This document shows, in pieces, positions 8,095 through 16,646 of a stretch of DNA of 21,248 nt. Below the pieces are notes generated by a model. It was not told the origin of the DNA. It worked only from the letters and a program-made list of their open reading frames with translations, and did not search any database. A program made the position numbers and the translations under genes. Numbering within the stretch: position 1 is the stretch's first letter; each line of letters opens with the position of its first letter. Source of the DNA: Nemertoderma westbladi (Eukaryota; Xenacoelomorpha; Nemertodermatida; Nemertodermatidae); contig JAUCBJ010007302.1 in NCBI GenBank assembly GCA_032718475.1, forward strand, positions 1-21,248. Reading direction: 5' to 3'.

Positions 8095-11000
8095 GACAAA
8101 CTGCACTCAGCCAACCAAGCTAATCATATCCCCGATTGTGTATTGTTGAAAAAGCCTTTGGTATTGTGTTTTAATTGTCAATCAATCCGAAACAAAATTA
8201 ATGCATTGAATTTACTGGTATCTACTTTCAATGTTGATCCCTTAGTTATCTGTTTAACAGAAACTCATCTCCTTGAAGATGAATCTGATGATATTTTTGC
8301 GAATGCAGGACTCAATGGATTTCTTATTTATCGCCGTGATCGTCCAGGGCCAAACCGTGGGGGTGGTGTGGCAATTATAGTCTCCAAAGATTTGCTACCC
8401 TCTGAGGTAGATCTCCCACATAAAGGGGAAAGTATCTGGGTTGATCTCAATGTGTATAGTGTTCCCTTTCGGATTGGCTGTGTATATATTTCGGATCCTT
8501 ATGTGGGTCCGGAATCTACTTTTAATTACCTCTCTTTCATTCAAGATTTAGAGACATTTGTTCCTCTTTATTCGAGTTTCCAAACCCTAATTACAGGTGA
8601 CTTTAATTTTCGGCACATAGACTGGAATATTCCCTGCCCAACTCCAAATTGTCAGTATCCTTCGATCACTGCCAGATTTATAGAATCAATTTTGGATCGT
8701 AATCTACATCAGCTTATCTCTGACCCAACTCATATAAAAGGTGGTATTTTAGATTTGTTACTTACAAACATTCCAAACCTAGTAGAGAATGTATTTGTGG
8801 GTGAACGATTTGGTCTCACTGATAAAAAAAGCGATCATAGAATCCTCTATGCTACCCTTCCCCCTATCAGTTCTGGAAGTGGCGCATCAGTCATTCGTGA
8901 CTGGTCAAGTGTTAATTGGGACGAAGTTAATGAAATCTGTGCACAGATTAACTGGAATGATGTGGTTAATGACAATTTCAGTGCCATACAAAATGCTAAA
9001 TCTTTAGAATTTATTTTGAACTCCATAATCTCCGACTGTGTTCCTTTGAAGTCCTGTAACCGTCCCAAACAGCATCCACAAATAAAGAAACTGCTCCGTC
9101 ACGCTCATCATATTAGAAAGAAACTGTCTTTGACTAGCGATTCAATTAGACAATCAACTCTGCAGGATTCTCTGGATAATATAAACTCTCTAATCGAAGT
9201 GGCACACATGGAAGCCATGCACAATTATGAAAACCGGATTCTGAAACACAAAAATTCAAAAAAATTCTGGCGCTACACCAAATCTCAATTGAATCGAAAA
9301 TCCACCATACCAGCGATGAAGGATTCTCAGGGAAATATTGTAACTGATAGCACTAAGAAGGCCAATCTTTTTAATGAAACGTTTGTATCTGCTTTTACAG
9401 TTGATTCAAGTACAAATGTGCCTAAATCCCACTCAGGAAACAATATCAGTTGGAATCCTAATTCTGATTCGAATCATCCGAACAAAAATATTCTCAACCA
9501 TATTGTCTTTGAATCCCATGAGGTGTTCAAGAACCTTTCTAAGCTGAAACCCGGCAAAGCACCTGGACCTGACCACATTCCATCAATATTGTTGCGCAAT
9601 TTGGCTCCGTTTCTTGCTACTCCACTAACTAGGCTGTTCCAACAATCTTTGGACTCAGGTATTATTCCGGATTCATGGGTTTTATCGCATATCGTTCCCG
9701 TATTTAAAAAATCGGGCTCCCGTTCCAACCCTTTGAATTACAGGCCAATTTCACTGACATCATTATTAGCAAAACTGATGGAAACTATTGTGAGGGGGAA
9801 AATTCTGAATCATCTCTACCAGTCAAAATTTATTTCTTCTCGGCAACATGGTTTCCTAAAAGGGAAATCTACTTTCACCCAGCTTCTGGAGTGTTCTCTG
9901 GACTGGGTAAATATTCGCAACTTCCGAGGGCGCGTAGACATTATTTATACGGATTTTAAGAGAGCATTTGACAAAGTTTCCCACAGTAAGCTTATTTCAA
10001 AATTAGAATCTACAGGAATTTCTGGGTTGCTGCTGCATTGGATCTCTGTATTTCTCATGACTAGATATCAACATACAATCATTGATGGATGTCTCTCTGC
10101 CTGTGCTAAGGTTACAAGTGGTGTTCCGCAGGGCAGTATCCTGGCTCCACTACTTTTTATTATTTTCATAAACGACATTGGTGATAACATTCTGAAGGAA
10201 ACATTCATCAAATTATATGCGGATGATACTAAGCTCTACCGACATATTTCAAGCAATCATGATGCGTTATACTTTCAACAAGACATCGATTCTCTCCTTA
10301 GTTGGGCTTCTGATTGGAATATGGAGTTTAATGTTAAAAAGTGCTGTCTAGTCTCACTTATGGCCCCAAATTCTTCTACCTCAGTTACTCATACTTATAA
10401 TATGAATGGAACTCTCTTGAACACTAATGAATGCAACAAAGACCTTGGAATTATCATTTCAAATGATTTACTCTTTAGTGAACATGTCGAATTCATCTGT
10501 GCCAAGGCAAGAAAATCGAGCTCTCAAATTAGACGTTCATTCGGCCACCGTAATAGCCAGTTTCAATTCTATCTATTTTGCACTTTTGTTCGACCAATTC
10601 TCGAATATAATAGCCCCATTTGGTCTCCAATGCTCGACAAAGATATAAACAGGTTAGAACAGGTTCAAAGAGAGTTTACGCGGTGGTTACCCGGTCTATC
10701 TGGTTTAAGCTATTCCAGCAGACTAACTAAATTGAAATGCAAATCTCTAGAAGAACGCCGGATCAAAATCGATATCACTGAAATGTATAAAATAATTCGA
10801 AGTGGGCAATCAGATCGAGTTTACTTTCACATTGCTTCTAATTCAAGAACTAGAGGACACCCATGGAAATTAGAACGCCCCCATTCAAATGTAGCTATTC
10901 ACCAGCATCATTTCACTGTGCGTCATATCCCCACCTGGAACTCTCTTCCCAATGTAGTTGTAATGTCACCATCACTCAAAGTATTTAAAAAGAACCTAGA

Positions 11001-11118
11001 TGAGACTGATCTGCTCCATACGTGCAAGGGATCCTGGAAGACCACAATGGAGACAATCCGCCCTCCCCCTGCACCAATCACAACTGCTCCGGTTCTCCCT
11101 AGTCCCAGGCTGATCTGA
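8095..11118 (+). CDS. CR1-like LINE ORF2: endonuclease and reverse transcriptase
   Basis: The open frame follows ORF1's TAG directly in the same frame; the first usable near-start is TTG at 8143, giving 991 residues, and no early ATG exists. The N-terminus is an APE-type endonuclease: FNCQSIRNK (N11), LTETH (E40), TGDFN (D153, N155), ILDLLLTN (D204) and SDHR (D231, H232). The reverse transcriptase covers roughly residues 465-740, with LKPGKAPGPDHIP, NYRPISL, TDFKRAFDKVSH (D604), SGVPQGSILAPLLF and YADD (692-695). The C-terminal part ends with TVRHIPTWNSLPNVVV, the tail typical of CR1, L2 and Rex elements. All catalytic positions are present and there are no stops or shifts, so it looks competent. 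Clade assignment within the CR1 group is not certain. Confidence 0.93.
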   Translation, partial: DKLHSANQANHIPDCVLLKKPLVLCFNCQSIRNKINALNLLVSTFNVDPLVICLTETHLLEDESDDIFANAGLNGFLIYRRDRPGPNRGGGVAIIVSKDLLPSEVDLPHKGESIWVDLNVYSVPFRIGCVYISDPYVGPESTFNYLSFIQDLETFVPLYSSFQTLITGDFNFRHIDWNIPCPTPNCQYPSITARFIESILDRNLHQLISDPTHIKGGILDLLLTNIPNLVENVFVGERFGLTDKKSDHRILYATLPPISSGSGASVIRDWSSVNWDEVNEICAQINWNDVVNDNFSAIQNAKSLEFILNSIISDCVPLKSCNRPKQHPQIKKLLRHAHHIRKKLSLTSDSIRQSTLQDSLDNINSLIEVAHMEAMHNYENRILKHKNSKKFWRYTKSQLNRKSTIPAMKDSQGNIVTDSTKKANLFNETFVSAFTVDSSTNVPKSHSGNNISWNPNSDSNHPNKNILNHIVFESHEVFKNLSKLKPGKAPGPDHIPSILLRNLAPFLATPLTRLFQQSLDSGIIPDSWVLSHIVPVFKKSGSRSNPLNYRPISLTSLLAKLMETIVRGKILNHLYQSKFISSRQHGFLKGKSTFTQLLECSLDWVNIRNFRGRVDIIYTDFKRAFDKVSHSKLISKLESTGISGLLLHWISVFLMTRYQHTIIDGCLSACAKVTSGVPQGSILAPLLFIIFINDIGDNILKETFIKLYADDTKLYRHISSNHDALYFQQDIDSLLSWASDWNMEFNVKKCCLVSLMAPNSSTSVTHTYNMNGTLLNTNECNKDLGIIISNDLLFSEHVEFICAKARKSSSQIRRSFGHRNSQFQFYLFCTFVRPILEYNSPIWSPMLDKDINRLEQVQREFTRWLPGLSGLSYSSRLTKLKCKSLEERRIKIDITEMYKIIRSGQSDRVYFHIASNSRTRGHPWKLERPHSNVAIHQHHFTVRHIPTWNSLPNVVVMSPSLKVFKKNLDETDLLHTCKGSWKTTMETIRPPPAPITTAPVLPSPRLI

Positions 11119-11434
11119 TACACTATGGAACTCATAATACCCCATAGATACCTAGCAATAACTAGCATTAACTTAATATTTTACTTTTGGTTTTAATTAT
11201 ATACCCATAATGACTATGTACGTAATTATTTTAAATTAAATTTTAAACACTTTTTTGTGCATTGCATATTGCACATATAATGTACAGTTCACTGTGTGCA
11301 GCCCCAGTGGTGTTAAATGGCTGGGTGCTTATTTTACTTTTAGTGACGATGTCACGTTTGTTTAATCCGTGTTAACCGTTTATTATTTGTTTATCTATAA
11401 TGTCATGTCATTAAATTCAATTTCAATTTCAATT
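11119..11434 (+). mobile_element. CR1-like LINE 3' untranslated region and hexamer tail
   Basis: The 3' untranslated region is AT-rich. CCCAG (11303-11307) and CTGGG (11321-11325) can pair, a possible stem-loop of the kind recognised by CR1/L2 reverse transcriptases. The element ends in a short AATTTC repeat (about 11413-11434) rather than poly(A), as is usual for CR1-like LINEs. The following CAGGGCCGG begins the right GC-rich block. Confidence 0.65.
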
Positions 11435-11436
11435 AC

Positions 11437-11510
11437 CAGGGCCGGTCCTGAGCTGGACAGGGCAAACCCGGCCCGGAGCCGGTCCGGAGCCGGTGCTCCA
11501 GTTGAACAAT
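11437..11510. repeat. GC-rich block, right, ending GTTGAACAAT
   Basis: This block starts CAGGGCCGGTCC and contains CCGGAGCCGG words in a 22-bp stretch (11472-11493) matching 6903-6924 with one mismatch. It ends with the inverse of the left block's start, GTTGAACAAT (11501-11510). AGTCTGCA follows at 11511-11518, against AGTCTGGA before the left block. Confidence 0.5.
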
Positions 11511-11519
11511 AGTCTGCAT

Positions 11520-12080
11520 ATATAATAGGCCAAAGGCCATTGAAATAACTGAGTTTTTACTGTCAGTCATTGTAATCACAGAACATAATAATAGCACAGT
11601 CAGAGTATGATAGCACGGTAATGACGACGGTTAAAAACTGTTCGGTCTTGTAGAATACTGGTACGAATAAAGATATGAAAATCATAATCGTATGCAGATA
11701 TCTGTATGTATATATTTGTCAGGAAACTCCGAGCAATATAGGTAATACTGTAATACAGTAAAATAGGTATCAGGTATATAAACACCAAAAACCGGTAGGT
11801 AACAAGCAGTCTGAATGTGAACCACAAAACTCAGATAAGATACTGCTAAAAACCTACAGTATAACCAAAAAGGTTGGTAAAGTGAAAATAATATTTCACA
11901 AACCCCCACGTCGTAGTTAATAATACTACGAAAAAAAGAAGAAAATAATTTCCATCAACAAATAAAATTAAAAAAAAAACTCAAAAACCAGATATAAAAT
12001 CAGAATAATCAGTACATCAATACATCATATTTAGCAATGAATCAGAATAAGTCTGGAGTTAATTTTCAAGTCAATACTCA
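11520..12080 (-). repeat. Probable 3' LTR of the BEL/Pao element (outer end not defined)
   Basis: On the minus strand this lies immediately after a candidate polypurine tract and begins TGAGTATTGAC at 12080. It is AT-rich and has no convincing ORF (the small minus-strand frames at 11600-11909 lack protein features). The partner 5' LTR is outside the window, so neither the length nor the outer end can be confirmed. The end probably falls between about 11520 and 11600. Confidence 0.4.
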
Positions 12081-12081
12081 A

Positions 12082-12094
12082 TTCTTTCTCTCTT
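12082..12094 (-). other. Candidate polypurine tract of the BEL/Pao element
   Basis: The minus strand reads AAGAGAGAAAGAA, then one T, then TGAGTATTGAC. It lies about 95 nt after the inferred BEL stop at 12188-12190, where a plus-strand primer would be expected. Confidence 0.5.
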
Positions 12095-12187
12095 ACTAAT
12101 ACAATAATACTAATACAACAAATAATATTAACTTCGAAATTTAAGTAATCTTTGTTATATAGTGATACAAACTTAATTTTATTATAC

Positions 12188-12218
12188 CTACTGACCAAAT
12201 CTGGGAGGACATTTAACC
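12188..12218 (-). pseudogene. Detached C-terminal codons and stop of the BEL/Pao polyprotein
   Basis: The minus strand from the AACC target copy (12215-12218) reads on in the BEL frame. With the Gypsy and one target copy set aside, the frame continues for eight codons and stops at TAG 12188-12190. The residues at this joint are basic and Pro/Arg containing, as at the end of other BEL polyproteins. This is the fragment cut off from 16843-21248 by the Gypsy insertion. Confidence 0.75.
12215..12218. repeat. Target-site duplication of the Gypsy insertion, left copy (AACC)
   Basis: AACC directly flanks the left LTR and recurs at 16843-16846 beside the right LTR. Four-base duplications are within the usual 4-6 bp for Gypsy elements. 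Confidence 0.88.
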
Positions 12219-12414
12219 TGTAATGGTGCGTGCAGTCAGGGTACAGCAGTACCGGTGTCCGGTAGTACTGATGGTAGTACCGGTATATAAAGAGATGACT
12301 GCTTTCACTCACTACTACTGACTGACGTCAGTACCGGTATGTATATTGTATATCCTTATATCGGTACTCTTTCCTACACGTAGGCCACCACACACCTACA
12401 CGTAGGCCACCACA
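12219..12414 (-). repeat. 3' LTR of the Gypsy element (196 bp)
   Basis: This begins TGTAATGG and ends CCACCACA on the + strand. Compared base by base with 16647-16842, I find no difference over 196 bp. In the sense (minus) direction the LTR opens with a 22-bp unit repeated almost twice (12373-12394, 12395-12414) containing CCTACACGTAGG, placed as an upstream enhancer would be. A sense TATA-like TATAAGGATA lies at about 12350-12359. A stronger TATATAAAG lies on the opposite strand at 12284-12292. Confidence 0.93.
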
Positions 12415-12522
12415 CAGCCTCCGTTTAAGTAGCGGAGCTGTAAAATATCAAATAATGAATTTAGAAGAAATAGTCACAAACTGAAAGTAAATGTAGTACG
12501 TCCAGACAGTTTAAGTTATTGC
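12415..12522 (-). other. Gypsy 3' untranslated stretch with a weak polypurine tract
   Basis: 108 nt between the pol stop and the 3' LTR. The minus strand directly before the LTR reads AAACGGAGGCTG, only partly purine, so the plus-strand primer is weakly defined. Confidence 0.5.
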
Positions 12523-15500
12523 TTAATAATAGTGATAAGTGTTCCTATTGGTTGAAATCACAACTCGGCCAGATCGAGTCTTAGTTTGCTCTATCACTGG
12601 TGGGTGCTGTGACTGGTTGCCAAGGTCTGGTGGCCGTGGTCCCGTAGGAGTCAATATAGGTTCTCCCGGGGTTGCTTGTTTCGCTATATAGGGTTTTAGT
12701 CTGGAGACGCTAACAGTGTTATGTTTCCCTTTTTGTTCTATAATGACGGTAGCTCCGTTGTTCTCGATAACCTCAAAAGGGCCGGTGTAAGGGGCCTCTA
12801 GAGGGCGCCTTATACGGTCGATGCGCAGCCACACATGGGAAGTTCCCTCGGGAAGGTATGTGCGAGTCTTGGTACTCAAAATAGGCTGTTGTTGTCGGTA
12901 TATGTGATTCGATGGATCGAAAAATGAGTTTAGATTGTCCAAAATTGTTGACGAGTTTGAAAGTGACTGTACGAGTGGTTTACATGGAAACCTTGGGGAC
13001 TCTCCCGTAATAAGTGAAAACGGGGATGGACTGGTGTCATTGGGGGTGTTTCTTAATGACCATAGGATGGCTGAAAGAGAAGTAAACCAGTCGGTTTCAC
13101 GAGCACGGATAGCTTCTTTCAGTCTACGGTGCATCCGTTCCACCATACCATTTGTCTGAGGGTGATACGAAGTTGTAGGTAGTCGAACGAATCCGAGATT
13201 ACTGGCGATGTTGGCGAAAAGATTTGACTCAAATTGGCTGCCTTTATCGCTGACAATGTGTAAGGGTATACTAAATATGGATATCCAACCATCGATAAGT
13301 GCTTTGGCCACCGTTGTTGTTAATGTATCAGCAACCGGCACCGCCATGGGCCAGCCCGAAAATCTATCAATTGCTGTTACAACGTAGGAAAAGTTACTAA
13401 TAGTGGGTAATGGACCCACAATGTCAATGTGTATAATATCGAATCGTTCAGTGACGATTGGCATTGGATGGTTGGGTCTGTGAATGTGGCGAACGATTTT
13501 AGCGCGTTGACAATGTTCGCATTCCCGTACCCACTGCTGAATGTCCCTCTTTGCCTTGGGCCAAAAGTAGCGAGATAATATTAGGCGTTGTGTCGCTGTC
13601 CGACCTGGGTGAGCTACATTGTGAGCTTGTTGAAAAATTGAATATCTGAGATTTTCTGTAATATAGGGTCGAGGATAAGAAGAATTTGTGTCACATGCGA
13701 TTGTAAGAGAACCAAAGGGAAGTTTTGTGAGGGTTGAAGGAAGTTCTACTCCCTCTTGGGATTGTTGTATAGCCGGTAAGTCGCAAACGGCAGTAGAAAT
13801 ACTGGCAATAAGCGGTGTCGGGCCTTCCATTTCTGGTAATATCTGATCTGCCATTGGTTGGTTGGATGAGTCGGGTGGTCGGGATAATAAATCGGCTACA
13901 ATATTTTCACGGCCAGGAATATAGCGAACTTCATCCACATATTCCGCTATTGTGGCAAATCGATGATTTTGCCAATGAGAATTGGCGTTAGTTCTTTTAT
14001 GGATCGCAGAAACCAACGGTTTATGGTCTGTAAGTGCAATGGTTTGCAGCGATTCTATATATGGCCTGAAATGCAACACAGCACTGGAGAGGGCGAGGAG
14101 TTCACGCTCAAATGCTGATCGTTGTGAATCCGTTGTACTTAAACGCTTGGAAAAGAATGACAAGGGTTGGTCATTGACTGATAAAACGCCTCCTATTGCC
14201 AAATCGGAAGCATCTGTAGTTAATATGAATTCCTTGGCATCTGGTGGTGGATGTGTAAGAATGACTCGTTGTTGTAATACTTCGAGGATTCTTGTGTATG
14301 AGTCTTGGTGATGTTGGAGCCAGTTAAACTGAGGACTGACTCCTTTGCAGGGTTGAGTGTCGTTTAATAGTTCTTGGAGTGGAATTAAAATCTCTGCAGC
14401 ACGAGGTAGGAAACGGCGATAAAAGTTTATGGCCCCTAGTCGGCTTCTAAGTTCCTTGTAAGAAGTGGGGATGGACAGTGCGCAAATTTCACTCACTTTA
14501 GATGTCGAGGGCGATATTCCATCTGAACTAATGTTAAATCCGAGAAAATCGAGATCCGGAACGGCGAATACGCATTTGTTGGGATTTACGTGTAAACTGT
14601 AACAATCTAGACGCTGAAATAATTGAATAAGATCGGCTTTGTGAGTTTCCATATCAGGAGAACCGCAGATAACGTCGTCGTAAAATGGGAAGGTTCTCTC
14701 TCCTAGTCCATGAAGAGCCTTGTGGACATGGCGGTTGAAGTGGGGTCCAGCGTTTTTCATCCCGAAGGGCATACGGATAAACTCAAAGAGTCCAAATGGA
14801 GTTGTTATTGCCGTTTTAGGGATATCACTATCCTTAACGGGGATAACATGGTACGCTTTGACTAAATCTATCTTGGAAAAGACGGTACATCCGTGTAAGA
14901 ATGCGTTGGCGTCACGAGGGTCCGGTGTCGGATAACTATCTTTCTTTGTTACAGAGTTTAGACGGCGGTAATCACCACAGGGTCGGTACGTCCGATCTTT
15001 CTTTGTTACCATGTGTAATGGTGATGACCATTCAGAGGCCGATGGACGAATAATTCCAAGCTTTAACAGTTCGTTAAAATAGTTCTTGGCAGTTGCTAAC
15101 TTATCTGGCGCTAAACGTCGAGGTTTACTTTGTATCGGTGGGCCTTCTGTTTCAATAGAAAATTCTATCGTTGATTGGGGAGTTTCAGTATAATCTGGTA
15201 ACTTGAATAGATGTTGGAAGGGCTCCATAGAAACAAGAATCGATGTAGGGAGTTCTGGAAGGGACGACTTTACCAAAGGAGTTGGGGGTGCTCGTTGCAG
15301 TTGCAGGGAAGCAACCAATCCTGTGATGCTGTCTTGGAGTACAGACAAATTACAATTGACTAACAGTTTATTCTTTGCCAAAAAATCGGCACCAAGTATC
15401 GCCTGGGTAACGTCAGCAATTATAAACTGGTGAAAGTATTCCCGTCGTAGACGTTTCAGTTTAATAACCATATTCGCTCGGCCATATGTCTGAATTGGAT

Positions 15501-15729
15501 GGCCATCTGCAGCACATAATTCATCTGTAGAGAGTTCAATAATATGTGAGTCGGCGAGTTGTGGGGGCAGAACACTGTAACAAGCTCCGGTATCGATCAG
15601 GAAACGGGTGAGTTTGTTACCAACTTTGGCCTCCACAGTGGGCGATTTGTGAAACGCCCCCGGTGCTGAAATCGCTGCAACAGAGGGGGAGTCTAGTTTC
15701 CCTGATCCGGCGAGTTGTCCCTTGAGTTC
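12523..15729 (-). CDS. pol: Gypsy pol polyprotein: protease, RT, RNase H, integrase
   Basis: Pol lies in the -1 frame relative to gag. Its frame opens after a TGA at 15730-15732, and no ATG occurs near its beginning, so it is probably made as a gag-pol fusion. Numbering from GTG at 15636 (1037 residues): protease LIDTGA (15-18). Reverse transcriptase has FSKIDL (D257), RMPFGM and FYDD (318-321, Phe where Tyr is usual). RNase H acidic residues are D475, E511, D537 and D582. The integrase zinc domain is H672, H676, C706, C709, and its catalytic triad is D738, D797 and E833. A GPF-type C-terminal domain begins GPFEVIE. All catalytic residues are present. The stop is a TAA at 12523-12525. The product would replicate the element's RNA and insert the DNA copy. 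Confidence 0.95.
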   Translation of the reverse strand, partial: ELKGQLAGSGKLDSPSVAAISAPGAFHKSPTVEAKVGNKLTRFLIDTGACYSVLPPQLADSHIIELSTDELCAADGHPIQTYGRANMVIKLKRLRREYFHQFIIADVTQAILGADFLAKNKLLVNCNLSVLQDSITGLVASLQLQRAPPTPLVKSSLPELPTSILVSMEPFQHLFKLPDYTETPQSTIEFSIETEGPPIQSKPRRLAPDKLATAKNYFNELLKLGIIRPSASEWSSPLHMVTKKDRTYRPCGDYRRLNSVTKKDSYPTPDPRDANAFLHGCTVFSKIDLVKAYHVIPVKDSDIPKTAITTPFGLFEFIRMPFGMKNAGPHFNRHVHKALHGLGERTFPFYDDVICGSPDMETHKADLIQLFQRLDCYSLHVNPNKCVFAVPDLDFLGFNISSDGISPSTSKVSEICALSIPTSYKELRSRLGAINFYRRFLPRAAEILIPLQELLNDTQPCKGVSPQFNWLQHHQDSYTRILEVLQQRVILTHPPPDAKEFILTTDASDLAIGGVLSVNDQPLSFFSKRLSTTDSQRSAFERELLALSSAVLHFRPYIESLQTIALTDHKPLVSAIHKRTNANSHWQNHRFATIAEYVDEVRYIPGRENIVADLLSRPPDSSNQPMADQILPEMEGPTPLIASISTAVCDLPAIQQSQEGVELPSTLTKLPFGSLTIACDTNSSYPRPYITENLRYSIFQQAHNVAHPGRTATQRLILSRYFWPKAKRDIQQWVRECEHCQRAKIVRHIHRPNHPMPIVTERFDIIHIDIVGPLPTISNFSYVVTAIDRFSGWPMAVPVADTLTTTVAKALIDGWISIFSIPLHIVSDKGSQFESNLFANIASNLGFVRLPTTSYHPQTNGMVERMHRRLKEAIRARETDWFTSLSAILWSLRNTPNDTSPSPFSLITGESPRFPCKPLVQSLSNSSTILDNLNSFFDPSNHIYRQQQPILSTKTRTYLPEGTSHVWLRIDRIRRPLEAPYTGPFEVIENNGATVIIEQKGKHNTVSVSRLKPYIAKQATPGEPILTPTGPRPPDLGNQSQHPPVIEQTKTRSGRVVISTNRNTYHYY
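15642..15702 (-). promoter_or_regulatory. Putative -1 ribosomal frameshift signal at the gag-pol junction
   Basis: On the minus strand the heptamer G GGA AAC (15696-15702, in gag frame) is followed at once by the gag stop TAG (15693-15695). Six nucleotides after the heptamer, CCCCC (15685-15689) can pair with GGGGG (15657-15661). GCGATTT (15669-15675), which lies between them, can pair with AAATCGC (15642-15648). The interleaved order gives an H-type pseudoknot with a longer than usual inter-stem loop (7 nt). Slipping back one base leads into the open pol frame. The heptamer fits the X XXY YYZ rule and is a known efficient site in retroviruses. Confidence 0.8.
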
Positions 15730-16556
15730 TCATGAGAAACGTCATGAGAAAAGATGCGTGGTCGATGGCTGTCACTCTTGGGAAACTGACACCAAGTTGT
15801 ACAGTTTTTAGCTGCTCTGCCGAAGAATATATGAGAACGGCAGATTTTTGGACGCTGGTTGCGGGAGAATGGAGTAATGGTACGTTGGTAGCTACGATTT
15901 GGGTAAGATGATGAACCGGCTGAGTCGTCCGAATATCGATTGGATCGGTACCGCGGCGGGGACTTGTGATCCGGCGAGCGGCCCCTGTAATATGAATCGG
16001 GTGAACCAGGACGATCACGGGAATATGAATTGGTTGAATGAGGATTATCACGTGAATATGAACCAACAGAATAAATCGGCATCTTGTTGACCGTTGCAGC
16101 GATGACGGTATCCGCAATCTTCAGGAATTCCTCCAGTGGATTCTTTGCTTGGGTGGCGAGAGCTGACTTCGCTGCCTCTGTTGGCATTGCTTCTATTACT
16201 CGAGCGATCAGTTCTTGTTCGCTACGCTGCGGCATGTCCGCGGCGTTTGCCAGAAGTTTCAGGCGGTGAACTGCCTGTGAAGGACGCTCTCCTTCGTGTA
16301 GAGAGAATGTTGCGATAGCCCGGCGAATAAGATCGTACTGCGATTCACCCAACGTGTTTTTAAGCATATCTTTTGCCTCGTCATACGTTTTAACGTCGGC
16401 AGTGGCAATAAGAGCGGCTTGTTTGGTAGGAAGGAGCGTCAGTAGAAGATTAACCTGGTCTTCTGCCTTGGTTTTCTCCAGAACGAAATAAGCCTCTAGT
16501 TGGCGGAACCATATACTTGGGTGTTGGAGTGAAAAAGGTGGAAGACGGCTTGCCAT
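15693..16556 (-). CDS. gag: Gypsy gag protein
   Basis: The frame starts at ATG 16554-16556, 90 nt after the 5' LTR, and has 287 residues. Residues 5-150 form a capsid-like helical region opening with LPPFSLQHPSIWFRQLEAYF, the pattern of many animal Gypsy gags. Residues about 160-225 are a Ser/Tyr/Arg/Asp-rich linker with loosely repeated SYSRD and GSPDSY units, probably disordered and RNA binding. Near the C-terminus C239, H242, C252 and C256 sit in the CxxHxxFGxxAxxCxxxC zinc motif characteristic of this gag group. The frame ends at TAG 15693-15695, directly after the GGGAAAC heptamer. The protein would form the particle that packages the element's RNA. Confidence 0.9.
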   Translation of the reverse strand: MASRLPPFSLQHPSIWFRQLEAYFVLEKTKAEDQVNLLLTLLPTKQAALIATADVKTYDEAKDMLKNTLGESQYDLIRRAIATFSLHEGERPSQAVHRLKLLANAADMPQRSEQELIARVIEAMPTEAAKSALATQAKNPLEEFLKIADTVIAATVNKMPIYSVGSYSRDNPHSTNSYSRDRPGSPDSYYRGRSPDHKSPPRYRSNRYSDDSAGSSSYPNRSYQRTITPFSRNQRPKICRSHIFFGRAAKNCTTWCQFPKSDSHRPRIFSHDVSHENSRDNSPDQGN

Positions 16557-16646
16557 AATATCCAGATAGTGTAAAGAGTATTATTATAGTTCAGAATAAA
16601 CGTACAGTTCAACAGTTTTTATTTATTTATCGAGTCAGGTCACCAA
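16557..16646 (-). other. Gypsy leader with the tRNA primer-binding site
   Basis: The minus strand after the 5' LTR has a one-base spacer (16646) and then TGGTGACCTGACTCG (16631-16645). The initial TGG complements the CCA end of a tRNA, so this is the minus-strand primer-binding site. I could not assign the tRNA. The rest is AT-rich leader before the gag start. Confidence 0.8.

Noticed and set aside
11600-12312. Small minus-strand frames (75-93 codons)
   Set aside because: AT-rich, Tyr/Ile/Leu-rich, no motifs. They lie in the probable BEL 3' LTR and untranslated region, and the last runs into the Gypsy LTR.
12395-12522. Envelope-like third frame in the Gypsy element
   Set aside because: Only 108 nt separate the pol stop from the LTR and no frame is present, so this copy has no env.
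13982-14311. 109-codon + strand frame inside Gypsy pol
   Set aside because: It is a shadow of the RNase H coding strand. The opposite strand carries clear catalytic motifs.
15617-16117. 166-codon minus-strand frame overlapping the end of gag and start of pol
   Set aside because: It lies in the third frame over the low-complexity gag linker, and its repetitive composition mirrors the SYSRD repeats. It has no motif and is not conserved-looking.
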